Source: Gammaproteobacteria bacterium (lineage in GTDB: Bacteria > Pseudomonadota > Gammaproteobacteria > JAUZRS01). Taken from it: 64,000 nucleotides of DNA. Each line of letters starts with the position of its first letter. Within the stretch, counting starts at the first letter, position 1. A program made the translations under genes and the position numbers. Positions 1-8,755 of the stretch are shown in pieces. Location: assembly GCA_030949385.1 (NCBI GenBank), contig JAUZSP010000007.1, positions 317,210 to 381,209 of the forward strand. Direction: 5' to 3'. The notes beneath the pieces were generated by a model. The model was given only the letters and a program-made list of their open reading frames with translations. It was not told where the DNA came from and did no database searches.

Positions 1-30
1 GAACAGCGTGTTACTCATGACAACAATCAT
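1..30 (-). CDS. Possible first codons of a leftward gene running off the window edge
   Basis: On the minus strand ATG codons at 30 and 18 are in one open frame to the window edge, and a GGAG lies next to the first and about 12 bases before the second. Only 6–10 codons are visible (reading MSNTLF from the second ATG), so neither product nor reality can be judged. Confidence 0.22.
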   Translation of the reverse strand, partial: MIVVMSNTLF

Positions 31-270
31 CTCCAAACAATGTAGGGGGCAATAACCTTGTTGGCCATCACCCAATAATGCAGCGCTCTTGCTGTCCGTT
101 AAACCCACTTTTTCTGATTCTATTGATGGGCAAGATCAGCTAAAATTTTGCTGGCAAAAAAAAGGGGGAGGCTGGTATTTTCACACTGCTTAGCTCAAAT
201 ACTGGTTTTAATAAAATTAGTCTATAGAATAACGCTTCTTGAAGATACTGACAGCGAAGTAAAAAAAACC

Positions 271-867
271 GTGAACCACAAACCTTACTCCGAAGCCTGC
301 GATCAAAACGCCCAACCCATTTTTGACCTTCTCAGCCAAAAAACACCGCCCAACAGCACTCTGCTGGAGATCGGCAGCGGCAGCGGCCAACACGCGGTCT
401 ATTTTGGCAAAGCCTTGCCCAGCGTCACTTGGCAAACCAGCGACCGCCAACAGAATCACAGTGGCATCACCCTCTGGCTGGAAGAGTACGCCCTAGACAA
501 TGTCCTGCCACCCTTGGCACTGGATGTCTTAAACGACCCGTGGCCAAAACAGCAATACGATACCGTTTACAGCGCCAACACCGCCCACATCATGCCCACC
601 GCTGCGGTAGAAGCGATGTTTCAAGGCGTAGGTCAGGTGCTGCAAGAGAAGGGGCTGTTTCTGCTCTACGGGCCTTTTATGGACAACGGACAACAAACCA
701 GCGTCAGCAATGAACGTTTTGAACTCTGGTTAAAAGCACAAAACCCACAACAGGGGGTAAGAGACAGCGTTTGGCTAAAAGAGTTGGCGGAAAGCGCCGG
801 TTTAACATGGCTTGATGATGTTCAATTGCCAGCGAATAATCGCATTTTGATTTGGCAGAAACGCTAA
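271..867 (+). CDS. DUF938 family SAM-dependent methyltransferase-like protein
   Basis: 198 residues from a GTG start. The frame is open further upstream, but family members begin with a motif like the NHKPYSEACDQN seen right after this GTG, and the extra upstream residues look non-coding. The SAM-binding glycine motif LLEIGSGSGQHAVYF lies at about residues 32–46, and the rest follows a class I methyltransferase layout (TVYSANTAHIM, LLYGPF). The substrate of this family is not established. It stands alone, with a weak hairpin after the stop. Confidence 0.85.
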   Translation: MNHKPYSEACDQNAQPIFDLLSQKTPPNSTLLEIGSGSGQHAVYFGKALPSVTWQTSDRQQNHSGITLWLEEYALDNVLPPLALDVLNDPWPKQQYDTVYSANTAHIMPTAAVEAMFQGVGQVLQEKGLFLLYGPFMDNGQQTSVSNERFELWLKAQNPQQGVRDSVWLKELAESAGLTWLDDVQLPANNRILIWQKR

Positions 868-875
868 CAGAATCG

Positions 876-900
876 CTGCACCAAGCGATTAACGGTGCAG
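876..900. terminator. Weak hairpin between convergent genes
   Basis: CTGCACC and GGTGCAG form a 7-bp stem with an 11-base loop between the methyltransferase stop and the stop of the leftward small ORF. There is no T-run on either strand, so it is at best a weak bidirectional terminator. Confidence 0.3.
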
Positions 901-908
901 CAGACCCC

Positions 909-1022
909 TTATGCGGCAAAAAACAGCATCAGAGTTGAAAGTGAAAACGCGGCAGCGGTTAACAACAGTTGGTAACGCACCTTTCTTTTCTCATCAAACG
1001 TCGATATTTCAGAACTGTTCAT
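909..1022 (-). CDS. Small single-pass membrane protein (37 aa)
   Basis: A 37-codon ORF with a GGAGAG ribosome-binding site about 9 bases before the ATG. The product has a charged N-terminal half (STFDEKRKVRYQ) followed by one hydrophobic helix (LLLTAAAFSLSTLMLFFAA) at the C-terminus, as in small tail-anchored membrane proteins. I do not recognise a family. A near-consensus CRP site lies 142–157 bases upstream, so carbon-source control is plausible. Proteins this short are easily missed; the RBS and composition are the only support. Confidence 0.5.
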   Translation of the reverse strand: MNSSEISTFDEKRKVRYQLLLTAAAFSLSTLMLFFAA

Positions 1023-1163
1023 TGTTGTTGCTCTCCATTGAAGGGATATTCCCTTCCTAATTCCCTAATAAAATAGACTTCAACCCTTTTGCAAGGAATT
1101 GAACTACTTTTATACCAGACTCAAAGGAATTTTAGTAGCATTACAATCCAAAAAATTACCAAA

Positions 1164-1179
1164 TGTGATCCAGATCACA
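1164..1179. promoter_or_regulatory. Near-perfect CRP (cAMP receptor protein) binding site
   Basis: TGTGATCCAGATCACA matches the symmetric CRP consensus TGTGA-N6-TCACA in all ten core bases, and the flanks (AAA on the left) also fit. It sits between two leftward small ORFs, upstream of the one at 909–1022, so it most likely serves that gene. CRP itself is not in the window. Confidence 0.7.
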
Positions 1180-1182
1180 TCA

Positions 1183-1204
1183 TTTGATCAGAATTTGATC
1201 AGAA
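1183..1204. repeat. Two tandem 11-bp copies of TTTGATCAGAA next to the CRP site
   Basis: TTTGATCAGAA occurs twice back to back, three bases after the CRP palindrome. The TTGATCA core resembles an FNR half-site, but the copies are direct, not inverted. It may bind a second regulator; this is inference. Confidence 0.5.
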
Positions 1205-1270
1205 AAACACGATGGCGTTACGGTTTGATTAACGCCAATTGTGGCTGCAACAGAGCGGCACCCAGCTGAT

Positions 1271-1387
1271 TTAAGGGTGCGTCGTCCCTGCGTAGGTAAA
1301 GATGCCGTTAATCGCCGTCAGCAGCAGAATCACCACTGCAATCAAACGCCCAATGCCAATCGCACTTTTTGATACTGTTTTGTTCAT
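1271..1387 (-). CDS. Small single-pass membrane protein (38 aa)
   Basis: A 38-codon ORF with GAGGAA about 10 bases before the ATG. A short basic N-terminus (MNKTVSKS) is followed by a hydrophobic helix (IGIGRLIAVVILLLTAI) and a short polar tail. It has the same orientation and size as the ORF at 909–1022 but no clear sequence similarity to it. A 32-bp palindrome lies about 75 bases upstream and may be its operator. The family is unknown. Confidence 0.5.
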   Translation of the reverse strand: MNKTVSKSAIGIGRLIAVVILLLTAINGIFTYAGTTHP

Positions 1388-1461
1388 TCGCTTATTTCCT
1401 CATAAGAATATTTTCAAGTTTCAAGAACTGCCGGAACATCCTTATGTGTCAAAAGCCAGCA

Positions 1462-1493
1462 ATGAATAAGAATATACTAATATACTTATTCAT
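1462..1493. promoter_or_regulatory. 32-bp dyad-symmetric AT-rich sequence
   Basis: ATGAATAAG and CTTATTCAT are perfect 9-bp inverted arms around an AT-rich, nearly symmetric 14-base centre. It lies upstream of the leftward small ORF at 1271–1387 and after the hom terminator on the opposite side. Operator for a dimeric regulator is the favoured reading. A terminator is less likely because there is no GC in the arms. Confidence 0.4.
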
Positions 1494-1558
1494 AAAACCC
1501 CAAAGTGCAATTTTGAGCACCCAATCCAATAAATGCCCTTATTAAACGCCTAAAACCC

Positions 1559-1596
1559 AAAAAACCCCCGCATCAACACAATAATACGAGGGTTTT
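1559..1596 (-). terminator. Rho-independent terminator of alaC–hom
   Basis: Read leftward after the hom stop, AAAACCCTCG pairs with CGGGGGTTTT across an AT-rich loop, and the downstream arm runs into a T-rich tract. This fits an intrinsic terminator for the alaC–hom transcript. Confidence 0.65.
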
Positions 1597-1623
1597 CAGA
1601 AAAGCCGCTAAACTAAAAAACGC

Positions 1624-2940
1624 TTAACTCAACGTCTCCATACGAATGCGGCTCACCGGAGCGCCGATGCTATCAAGGGCTTCCAGATCGACAATGGCGG
1701 CGTTCATCTGCGCCTCTTGCACTCGATGGGTCAACAAAATAATCGGCACCACACGGCCCTCTGTGGCCTCTTTTTGCAACAAAGCCTCAATGCTGATGCC
1801 CTGCTCGCTCAAAATACGACTGACATCGGCCATCACCCCAGGCTGATCTGTCGCACTCAAACGTAAATAATAGGCGGTCTTCACCTGATCCATCGCCAAC
1901 ACCGGCAGATCCGACAGCGCATCGGGCTGGAAAGCCAGATGCGGCACCCGATTTTCAGGATCCACCGTCAGAGCGCGCACCACATCCACCACATCGGCCA
2001 CCACCGCTGAAGCGGTCGGTTCCGCACCGGCACCGGCACCGTAATAGAGGCTTGGGCCGAGCGCATCGGCCTGCACCAACACCGCGTTCATCACCCCGTC
2101 CACATTGGCGATCAAACGTCGTTCTGGAATCAAGGTCGGATGCACCCGCAGTTCGATGCCTGCTGCTGTACGACGTGTCACACCCAGATGTTTAATGCGA
2201 TAGCCCAGCTCGGCGGCGTAAGTCACATCTTCAGGAGTAATTTTACCAATGCCTTCGGTGTAACATTTATCAAACTGCAACGGAATGCCAAAGGCGATGG
2301 ATGCCAAAATGGTCAGTTTGTGCGCCGCATCAATGCCTTCCACATCAAAAGTCGGATCGGCTTCGGCGTAACCCAGCGCCTGCGCCTCTTTAAGCACATC
2401 GGCAAAGTCACGGCCTTTGTCACGCATCTCAGTGAGAATAAAATTACCAGTACCGTTGATAATCCCCGCGATCCACTCAATGCGGTTGGCTGACAACCCT
2501 TCACGCACCGCTTTAATAATTGGGATACCGCCCGCCACCGCCGCTTCAAAGGCCACCACCACCCCTTTGGCTTGCGCGGCGGCAAAAATCTCATTGCCGT
2601 GCAGACCAATCAAGGCTTTATTGGCGGTCACGACATGCTTGCCATTCTCAATCGCTTGCATCACCAAGGTTTTGGCCAGACCGTAACCGCCAATCAATTC
2701 AATCACCACCTCCACTTCGGGGTCATTGACCACCGCATGAGCGTCACTGCTGATTTTGGCTTCCGTCAGACCCAGCTCGGCGGCACGCTCCGTGTTCAAA
2801 TCCGCCGCATGGCTGATCACAATGCCTCGGCCTGCGCGCCGCGCAATCTCTTCTGCGTTACGCAGCAGCACCGTTGCGGTACCGCCACCGACGGTACCCA
2901 AACCCAACAGACCGACGTTTACCGGCTTCAATTCACTCAT
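1624..2940 (-). CDS. hom: Homoserine dehydrogenase
   Basis: 438 residues, the length of monofunctional homoserine dehydrogenases. It reduces aspartate semialdehyde to homoserine in the methionine/threonine branch, in the cytoplasm. The NAD(P)-binding motif GLGTVGGG is at residues 13–20, the catalytic core contains [14 protein letters not shown] and the [12 protein letters not shown] substrate-site motif, and a C-terminal ACT domain (about 355–430, beginning [16 protein letters not shown]) indicates allosteric control by an end-product amino acid. The start ATG overlaps the stop of alaC by four bases, so the two are translationally coupled; a terminator follows. Confidence 0.96.
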   Translation of the reverse strand: MSELKPVNVGLLGLGTVGGGTATVLLRNAEEIARRAGRGIVISHAADLNTERAAELGLTEAKISSDAHAVVNDPEVEVVIELIGGYGLAKTLVMQAIENGKHVVTANKALIGLHGNEIFAAAQAKGVVVAFEAAVAGGIPIIKAVREGLSANRIEWIAGIINGTGNFILTEMRDKGRDFADVLKEAQALGYAEADPTFDVEGIDAAHKLTILASIAFGIPLQFDKCYTEGIGKITPEDVTYAAELGYRIKHLGVTRRTAAGIELRVHPTLIPERRLIANVDGVMNAVLVQADALGPSLYYGAGAGAEPTASAVVADVVDVVRALTVDPENRVPHLAFQPDALSDLPVLAMDQVKTAYYLRLSATDQPGVMADVSRILSEQGISIEALLQKEATEGRVVPIILLTHRVQEAQMNAAIVDLEALDSIGAPVSRIRMETLS

Positions 2941-4130
2941 TCCTGACTACCTTTATCATTACGGAACATGTCACGAATGCCACGCAGCGCCTGCCGAGTA
3001 CGATGTTCGTTCTCGATCAAACTGAAACGCACGTGATCGTCGCCATATTCACCAAATCCAATCCCAGGTGACACCGCCACCTTGGCCTCTTTTAACAGTT
3101 TTTTCGAAAACTCCAACGAACCCATCTCTTGGTAACGCTCAGGAATTTTTGCCCAGACAAACATCGTCGCTTTCGGGATGTTCACTTGCCAACCCATGGT
3201 GTTCAGGCCGTGACAAAGCACATCACGGCGGCTCTGATACATGTCACGAATCTCAGCCACACAACTCTGATCACCGTCCAGTGCAGCAATCGCCGCCACT
3301 TGGATCGGAGTGAACATGCCGTAATCGAGATAGGACTTCATCCGCGCCAGCGCCGCCACCAACTCCTTGTTGCCGCACATAAAACCGACGCGCCAACCGG
3401 GCATGTTGTACGTTTTAGAAAGCGAATAAAACTCCACCGCCACCTCTTTGGCTCCCGGCACCTGCAAAATAGAGGGCGCTTTGTAGCCATCAAACGCAAT
3501 TTCAGCGTAAGCAATGTCCTGCACCACCCAGATCTCATGTTCACGGGCAATCGCAATTACCTTCTCGAAAAACTCCAGCTCCACACACTGCGCGGTGGGG
3601 TTACCCGGAAAGTTAAGCACCAGCATCTTCGGTTTCGGCCAGGCGTTTTTAATCGCTTTTTCCAGCTCAACAAAAAAATCCGCATCTTCGGTCAAGGGCA
3701 CATGGCGAATGTCCGCACCGGCAATGACAAAACCATAAGGGTGAATCGGATAAGCGGGGTTGGGTACCAGCACCGCATCACCCGGCCCCACGGTGGCCAG
3801 CGCCAAATGCGCCAAGCCCTCTTTGGAGCCGATGGTGGTGATGGCCTCGGTCTCAGGGTCAAGATCCACATCAAAGTTGCGTTTGTACCAGTTGCAGATC
3901 GCTTGTCGCAGCCGTGGAATGCCCCGCGACTGTGAATAACGGTGGGTGTCTTTGCGATTGGCCGCTTCCACCAGCTTATCCACAATGTGCTGCGGCGTGG
4001 GCTGGTCGGGGTTGCCCATGCCAAAGTCAATGATGTCCTCACCGCGCGCGCGCGCCTCTGCTTTCAACTCGCCGGTAATATTAAACACGTACGGTGGCAA
4101 TCTCTCGATACGTCGAAATTCGTTTTTCAA
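2937..4130 (-). CDS. alaC: Alanine-synthesising PLP aminotransferase, AlaC type
   Basis: 397 residues from a TTG start, chosen because AlaC proteins begin just before the conserved [19 protein letters not shown] and because an AAGAG lies about 5 bases upstream; the longer open frame gives residues unlike the family. It is a fold-type I aminotransferase: [11 protein letters not shown] near the N-terminus, [15 protein letters not shown] containing the Schiff-base lysine, and a C-terminal [11 protein letters not shown] arginine motif for the substrate carboxylate. It makes alanine from pyruvate and glutamate. It is first gene of a coupled pair with hom (ATGA overlap), divergent from the Mth938-like gene. 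Confidence 0.93.
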   Translation of the reverse strand: MKNEFRRIERLPPYVFNITGELKAEARARGEDIIDFGMGNPDQPTPQHIVDKLVEAANRKDTHRYSQSRGIPRLRQAICNWYKRNFDVDLDPETEAITTIGSKEGLAHLALATVGPGDAVLVPNPAYPIHPYGFVIAGADIRHVPLTEDADFFVELEKAIKNAWPKPKMLVLNFPGNPTAQCVELEFFEKVIAIAREHEIWVVQDIAYAEIAFDGYKAPSILQVPGAKEVAVEFYSLSKTYNMPGWRVGFMCGNKELVAALARMKSYLDYGMFTPIQVAAIAALDGDQSCVAEIRDMYQSRRDVLCHGLNTMGWQVNIPKATMFVWAKIPERYQEMGSLEFSKKLLKEAKVAVSPGIGFGEYGDDHVRFSLIENEHRTRQALRGIRDMFRNDKGSQE

Positions 4131-4271
4131 AGCTCTTTTTCCAGCGGTTGGTGGCGGTAATGTGAGGCGATTATAACGGCATGTTTGCGCGGATGCAGCC
4201 ACAGAGAGAAAAAAGCCCTGCAAGCCAAAACGAAACCGTATAATAGCGCCTCAAAACCCGAGGGGCGGCAG

Positions 4272-4670
4272 ATGAAATTCAGCGAAACATTTGGTGACAA
4301 CGACCATCACGTCAGCGGTTACGGCCCAGAAGGGGTTACCGTTTTAGGTCGTCGTCACCCCTACCATCTGATCGTCAATCGAGAACAGATTCAAAAGTGG
4401 CCCATTGACGGTCTCAGCAGTCTCAATCTCGACACGCTACAGGCGGTGCTGGATCTGAAACCGGAAATCGTCATTCTCGGCACCGGCGACAAACAGATCT
4501 TTCCGCCAATGGAGATCATGATGCTGTTCGCCAAACAACAGATCGGTTTTGAGGTAATGAACACCTCTGCCGCCTGTCGTACCTACAATATTCTGCTCTC
4601 CGAAGATCGTGACGTAGTAGCGGCGCTGATTCTAGATAATCCGATCATAGAAAAACCAAAGCACGCTTAA
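4272..4670 (+). CDS. Mth938-like (DUF498) domain protein
   Basis: 132 residues from the ATG that follows GAGGGG. A longer open frame exists, but its extra residues come from the divergent promoter region of alaC. The fold family (Mth938/NDUFAF3-like) is recognised from DLKPEIVILGTGDKQIFPP and the GFEVMNTSAACRTYNILLSE stretch. The eukaryotic relative helps assemble respiratory complex I; the bacterial role is not defined. It converges on the HIT gene with a 4-base overlap at the stops. Confidence 0.85.
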   Translation: MKFSETFGDNDHHVSGYGPEGVTVLGRRHPYHLIVNREQIQKWPIDGLSSLNLDTLQAVLDLKPEIVILGTGDKQIFPPMEIMMLFAKQQIGFEVMNTSAACRTYNILLSEDRDVVAALILDNPIIEKPKHA

Positions 4671-5011
4671 CCAGGTGGCCACTGCATCTGTCGTCCTGCC
4701 AACAGGTGCAAATGAATGTGGTAGACGGATTGACCACCCTGTTCACCGCAATTGATCACGGTGCGATAACCACTTTCAGCGACCCCTTCCGCTTCGGCCA
4801 CTTTTTTCGCGGCCAAAATCAACGCACCCATTACCGCGCTATCTTCACTCTCAAGATCATTTAAAGTGGCAATGTGCTTTTTCGGAATCAGCAACACATG
4901 CAACGGCGCTTGTGGGTTGAGATCACGAAAGGCCACTACCTGCTTATTTTCGTAGACAATTTCAGCGGGAATCTTGCCATCAACAATATTGCAAAACAGA
5001 CAATCAGACAT
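4667..5011 (-). CDS. hinT: HIT family nucleotide-binding hydrolase, HinT type
   Basis: 114 residues, typical for HinT. The histidine triad HIHLHLL (H98, H100, H102) forms the catalytic site that hydrolyses nucleoside phosphoramidates and adenylated lysine. The N-terminal CLFCNIVDGKIPAEIVYEN segment is characteristic. It lies 23 bases after recR in the same direction and may be the last gene of the dnaX–ybaB–recR transcript. Confidence 0.92.
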   Translation of the reverse strand: MSDCLFCNIVDGKIPAEIVYENKQVVAFRDLNPQAPLHVLLIPKKHIATLNDLESEDSAVMGALILAAKKVAEAEGVAESGYRTVINCGEQGGQSVYHIHLHLLAGRQMQWPPG

Positions 5012-5034
5012 ACACGCTCCTTCAAAACAACAGG

Positions 5035-5622
5035 CTAAATTTCTTGGCGACCGGCCAACGCATGAGACAAGGTACTGCGATCGACAAACTCCAACTCACC
5101 GCCCAAGGGGACTCCGTGGGCAATGCGCGTCACTTTGATGCCCTGCTCTTTGGCCATTTCACTGATGTAAAAGGCCGTCGCTTCACCTTCCACCGTCGGG
5201 TTGGTGGCCAAAATCAGCTCTTCAATCTCATTCGTTGCAAGGCGCTGCTCCAACAGATCCAGACCCAACTCAGCCGGACCGATGCCATCCAATGGCGACA
5301 GATGCCCCATCAGCACAAAATAAAGCCCTTCGTAGTGCGTTGCCGATTCAATCGCCATCACATCCGTCGGCATCTCCAACACACAGAGCTGCTTTTTCGA
5401 ACGACGCGGATTGAGGCACAGCTCACACACGTCCGCCTCGGTAAACGTTCGGCACGACTGACAATGACCGATGCCCTGCATCGCTTTTTGCAACAGATCG
5501 GCCAACCTCACACCACCGGCACGATCCCGTTCCAACAGATAAAAAGCCATCCGTCGAGCAGACTTCTCACCCACGCCCGGCAAACAGCGCAACGCATCAA
5601 TCAGTTGAGGTAACAGAGCCAA
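5035..5622 (-). CDS. recR: Recombination mediator protein RecR
   Basis: 195 residues, close to the usual 200. The order is a helix-hairpin-helix ([16 protein letters not shown], about 12–27), a four-cysteine zinc finger (C54, C57, C66, C69), a Toprim domain containing [19 protein letters not shown], and a C-terminal Walker-B-like segment ending near [16 protein letters not shown]. With RecO and RecF it loads RecA onto SSB-coated gaps. It follows ybaB by 12 bases, as in most gammaproteobacteria. Confidence 0.96.
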   Translation of the reverse strand: MALLPQLIDALRCLPGVGEKSARRMAFYLLERDRAGGVRLADLLQKAMQGIGHCQSCRTFTEADVCELCLNPRRSKKQLCVLEMPTDVMAIESATHYEGLYFVLMGHLSPLDGIGPAELGLDLLEQRLATNEIEELILATNPTVEGEATAFYISEMAKEQGIKVTRIAHGVPLGGELEFVDRSTLSHALAGRQEI

Positions 5623-5634
5623 AATAAACGCCCC

Positions 5635-5961
5635 CTAAAAGGGCATTTTAAAACCAGGCGGCAAAGACATACCGGAGGTGACACCGGACATCATATCTTT
5701 GCTGGCGGCATCGACTTTTTTGGTCGCATCGTTAACCGCAGCGGCCAGCAGATCTTCCAACATCTCTTTGTCGTCCTCCATCAAAGCAGGATCAATATGA
5801 ACTCGGCGCAACTCATGACGACCGTTCATGCTCACCTTCACCATGCCACCACCGGCTTGGCCTTCAACCTCTAAATTGGCCACCTCTTCCTGTGCTTTTT
5901 GCATGTCTGCTTGCATCTTTTGCGCTTGTTTCATCAAGCCACCCAATCCACCTTTCATCAT
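5635..5961 (-). CDS. ybaB: YbaB/EbfC family nucleoid-associated protein
   Basis: 108 residues from the tandem ATG ATG preceded by GAGAGGCAGG. A longer frame reaches 6012 but family members start with the [15 protein letters not shown] helix seen here. The C-terminal LPPGFKMPF is diagnostic. It forms a dimeric DNA-binding protein of the nucleoid. It lies between dnaX and recR in the conserved order. Confidence 0.95.
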   Translation of the reverse strand: MMKGGLGGLMKQAQKMQADMQKAQEEVANLEVEGQAGGGMVKVSMNGRHELRRVHIDPALMEDDKEMLEDLLAAAVNDATKKVDAASKDMMSGVTSGMSLPPGFKMPF

Positions 5962-6033
5962 CCTGCCTCTCTTCTCAAAACCATTAAAAGTAGGGATCGA
6001 TTCCATATCCACCCTGTTTATTCAATCTAGCAA

Positions 6034-7836
6034 TTATTCGTCTCGTGGCCGCACACTGCCCGCAACCACCTCGGCACCAAACTGCTGCTGCAAGGCCTGC
6101 ACATTGCTGTCATTCATAATCGCCTGCTCCGCAGCCTGCTGACGCTCCTTGACCAACCGCTGTCGCCGTTGTGCCGGAGTTTCACCTTGCACCTCGTTCT
6201 GCGCTGCACCCTGCTCAAAACGCAACGTCACCGCGTGCTGATAATAGTCACTCAACGCCGCTGTCAGACCTTGCACAAAACGTGGCTTTTGCAGATGTCC
6301 GTGTTCCGCGTTCATCTGCAAGCGCAGCACATTCTCGCGTTTTTCCAGCAAAACGCAGTGGGTGGCCAACTCATACGGAAGACCGCGTAAATGAGCCGCC
6401 TCAATAATCTCCGCCCAACTCTGAGCTGGATTCCCTCCTCCCTTCGAGTGAAGAGGCTTAGCAACGGGCGCTGGAATTGGAACCGCAGTCGAAACAGGAG
6501 CAACAGTTGGCGAAACCACCAACTTGGTTTTAGGGGCGACCTTTACCTCTGCGACTGGCTTTTTTTTTTCAGGGTGCAGGGCGGCACGCAACATCTCGCC
6601 TCGGCTCATGCCTTCGTTTGGCGACATGACGGGAGCCACAGGAACGGATGCCACAGAAGTAACCACCGGCTCAGCAGGCGTCATCGACGGCTTTTTCTCT
6701 GGCTCGGCTCGCCCAACAAGAGGCATTTCAGTGCTCTGTTTCGTCACAGGCGCAGCGGGTCGAAACACCAGCATCCGCAACAAAATCATCTCCAGCCCCA
6801 AACGCTGCGAAGGTGCCAAAGGCAGATCTTTGCGCCCATTCAGACCAATTTGATAATAAAGTTGCAACTCTTCCGCGCTCACCTGCTTGGCCAGCGCCAG
6901 CAACGGCCTGCTGTCCAACCAGACGTGATCCAAAGCAGAGGGCACCACCTGCGCCAACACCAACTGATGAATCAATTTCAACAGCTCTTCCAATACCGAT
7001 TCGTAATCCGGCACACTCTGCGCCAAAACAGCGATGGCGGCTAAAATAGCCTCAGCATCGTTGCCAATCAACGCGCTGAGCAGACCAAGCAATTTTTCCG
7101 GATGAATGCTGCCCAACATCTGGCTCACATCGGCATCGCGCACCGTGCCATTCCCAAAGGCGATGGCCTGATCCAATAAACTCAAGGCATCGCGCATACT
7201 GCCCTGCGCAGCTTTAGCCAACTGGCGCAGAGCCAACTCATCGAACTCAATTTCTTCTTTACCTAAGACCGTCTGTAAATGCGGCGCAATCAACTCTGCC
7301 GGTAGACTTTTGAGGTTAAATTGCAGACAGCGCGAGAGAACGGTGACCGGCAGTTTTTGTGGATCGGTGGTGGCAAGCAGAAATTTAACGTGCGGCGGAG
7401 GTTCTTCCAGCGTTTTCAGCAGCGCATTAAAGCTGTGATTGGAGAACATGTGTACCTCATCAATCAGGTAGACCTTATAACGCCCTTGAGTGGGCGCGTA
7501 AGGCACGTTTTCCAACAGCTCCCGAGTCTCTTCCACCTTGGTACGCGAGGCGGCATCCACCTCGATCAGATCAACAAAACGGCCTTCATCAATGGATTGA
7601 CAGGCACTGCACACACCGCATGGGGTGGCGGTTACGCCCGACTCGCAATTGAGGCTTTTAGCCAAGATGCGCGCCAAAGTGGTCTTGCCCACCCCGCGCG
7701 TACCACTGAACAAATAAGCGTGATGCAACCGTTGGCTGTTAAGGGCATTGATCAATGCGCGCAGCACATGCTCTTGCCCCACCACTTGCTCAAAATTACG
7801 TGGCCGCCAGCGGCGCGCCAAAACCTGATAACTCAT
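6034..7836 (-). CDS. dnaX: DNA polymerase III subunit tau (and gamma by frameshift)
   Basis: 600 residues from the ATG at 7836; the frame is open to 7971, but that part overlaps the 4.5S RNA gene and DnaX starts with SYQVLARRWRP. The AAA+ clamp-loader core has Walker A GTRGVGKT (45–52), zinc cysteines C64, C73, C76 and C79, and Walker B/DEVH (126–129). The linker (about 390–480) is rich in Pro, Ala and Val, and a C-terminal domain contains the DnaB- and alpha-binding parts. An A10 tract in the linker can give a shortened gamma form. First protein gene of the dnaX–ybaB–recR run. Confidence 0.96.
   Translation of the reverse strand: MSYQVLARRWRPRNFEQVVGQEHVLRALINALNSQRLHHAYLFSGTRGVGKTTLARILAKSLNCESGVTATPCGVCSACQSIDEGRFVDLIEVDAASRTKVEETRELLENVPYAPTQGRYKVYLIDEVHMFSNHSFNALLKTLEEPPPHVKFLLATTDPQKLPVTVLSRCLQFNLKSLPAELIAPHLQTVLGKEEIEFDELALRQLAKAAQGSMRDALSLLDQAIAFGNGTVRDADVSQMLGSIHPEKLLGLLSALIGNDAEAILAAIAVLAQSVPDYESVLEELLKLIHQLVLAQVVPSALDHVWLDSRPLLALAKQVSAEELQLYYQIGLNGRKDLPLAPSQRLGLEMILLRMLVFRPAAPVTKQSTEMPLVGRAEPEKKPSMTPAEPVVTSVASVPVAPVMSPNEGMSRGEMLRAALHPEKKKPVAEVKVAPKTKLVVSPTVAPVSTAVPIPAPVAKPLHSKGGGNPAQSWAEIIEAAHLRGLPYELATHCVLLEKRENVLRLQMNAEHGHLQKPRFVQGLTAALSDYYQHAVTLRFEQGAAQNEVQGETPAQRRQRLVKERQQAAEQAIMNDSNVQALQQQFGAEVVAGSVRPRDE
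6530..6569 (-). promoter_or_regulatory. dnaX slippery A10 tract with early stop in the -1 frame
   Basis: Read leftward, the gene has GAA AAA AAA AAG (A10 at 6560–6569). After codon 426 a -1 shift reads nine more codons (ASRRGKGRP) to TAA at 6530–6532, giving 435 residues, very near the 431 of E. coli gamma; the other alternative frame also stops within five codons. Translational slippage or polymerase slippage on A10 would both work. I see no obvious downstream stem-loop. Confidence 0.65.
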
Positions 7837-7932
7837 CTGTTGGGCTTTTTCATCAAAGGGATTGTAAAACAGGGCTGATAAAAGGGGGAACGAGTATAAA
7901 CCAGATGCCATTGGAATGGCAGAAAATGAGGT

Positions 7933-8043
7933 GGCGATCCAAACCAGCCACACCTCGGCACCCAAGTCCACTGTTGCCGCTGCTCCCTTCCAGGCCTGAC
8001 GGGGTCCACAGTTTGTTGTCGCGAGGGGACCGATCAGATCACC
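7933..8043 (-). ncRNA. ffs: 4.5S RNA (signal recognition particle RNA, small bacterial type)
   Basis: The leftward strand contains GTCAGGCCTGGAAGGGAGCA, the SRP RNA apical loop and symmetric-loop motif bound by Ffh. The ends were set by complementarity: GGTGATC at the 5' side pairs with GATCGCC at the 3' side, giving 111 nucleotides against 114 in E. coli. It acts with Ffh in co-translational targeting of membrane proteins. It lies between tRNA-Ser and dnaX. Confidence 0.9.
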
Positions 8044-8088
8044 ATAACAAGGAACCAGCAGAGCCGCGTGCTGCGACCCGCTAAAAAA

Positions 8089-8178
8089 TGGCGGAGAGAG
8101 AGGGATTCGAACCCTCGATACGCGTTAGCGTATACACGCTTTCCAGGCGTGCTCCTTCAGCCGCTCGGACACCTCTCC
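8089..8178 (-). tRNA. tRNA-Ser (anticodon GGA)
   Basis: A 90-nt class II tRNA read leftward. The acceptor GGAGAGG pairs with TCTCTCC, followed by G and an encoded CCA. The anticodon arm CACGC-CTGGAAA-GCGTG gives anticodon GGA (reads UCC/UCU). The long variable arm TATACGC-TAAC-GCGTAT and the T arm GAGGG-TTCGAAT-CCCTC are intact. It is probably co-transcribed with ffs. Confidence 0.96.
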
Positions 8179-8351
8179 AATTCCCCAAAGGGATAAGGGG
8201 CGGGACTTTACCGAACCGAGCCACTTTTGTAAAGCACCAAATCGCAGACAAAATAAATGCCAGCAAATCATCTCTTCTAAAAAGAAAAGCAGACTTGTGG
8301 CATTAAAGGAGAGTACTACCTTGTAAATTCAAACATCCATACCTGCAAATA

Positions 8352-8581
8352 ACCATCCTAGTCATCCGCCACACCCTGTGGACTTATGGAGCCTCCTGCC
8401 CCAGCCTCATCCCGAAGCCGCTCCATCCTTGAACCTTATAAATTCAACTTCATACCGTTCCCAATCTTGGTATGCTCACTCCCTGAGAAGTCATGAATAC
8501 GAGTCACGACCCAATCCTTAAAAATGTAACAAATTCGATCCCATCCTTGGGAGACCCCATCCTTGTGGTCAAATCCTAAGG
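8352..8581. repeat. Gene-free stretch with clustered AAGGATGG-like motifs
   Basis: From 8179 to 8755 I find no gene. Within it the leftward strand repeats a short motif close to AAGGATGG: at 8352–8359, 8423–8431, 8461–8470 (degenerate), 8511–8520, 8541–8550, 8557–8565 and 8571–8581, at irregular spacing. Several copies are followed by short complementary stretches (CCAAGGATGGG). It could be a degenerate structured RNA or intergenic repeat; no family is assigned. Confidence 0.35.
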
Positions 8582-8755
8582 CGTCCTTTCCAAAAAGTAC
8601 CCCTTGCTGTCGGATTGAAGTTTATCCACGGCCTCTGAACTATTTCTGATAACCTTATTTCCTAGCAAAATCCAACAGCGTTTTTATATCCACATTAAAT
8701 AAGGCTACTGTTTTTCAATACAAATCAAATGGTTGGATAAAAAAAACAATAACAA

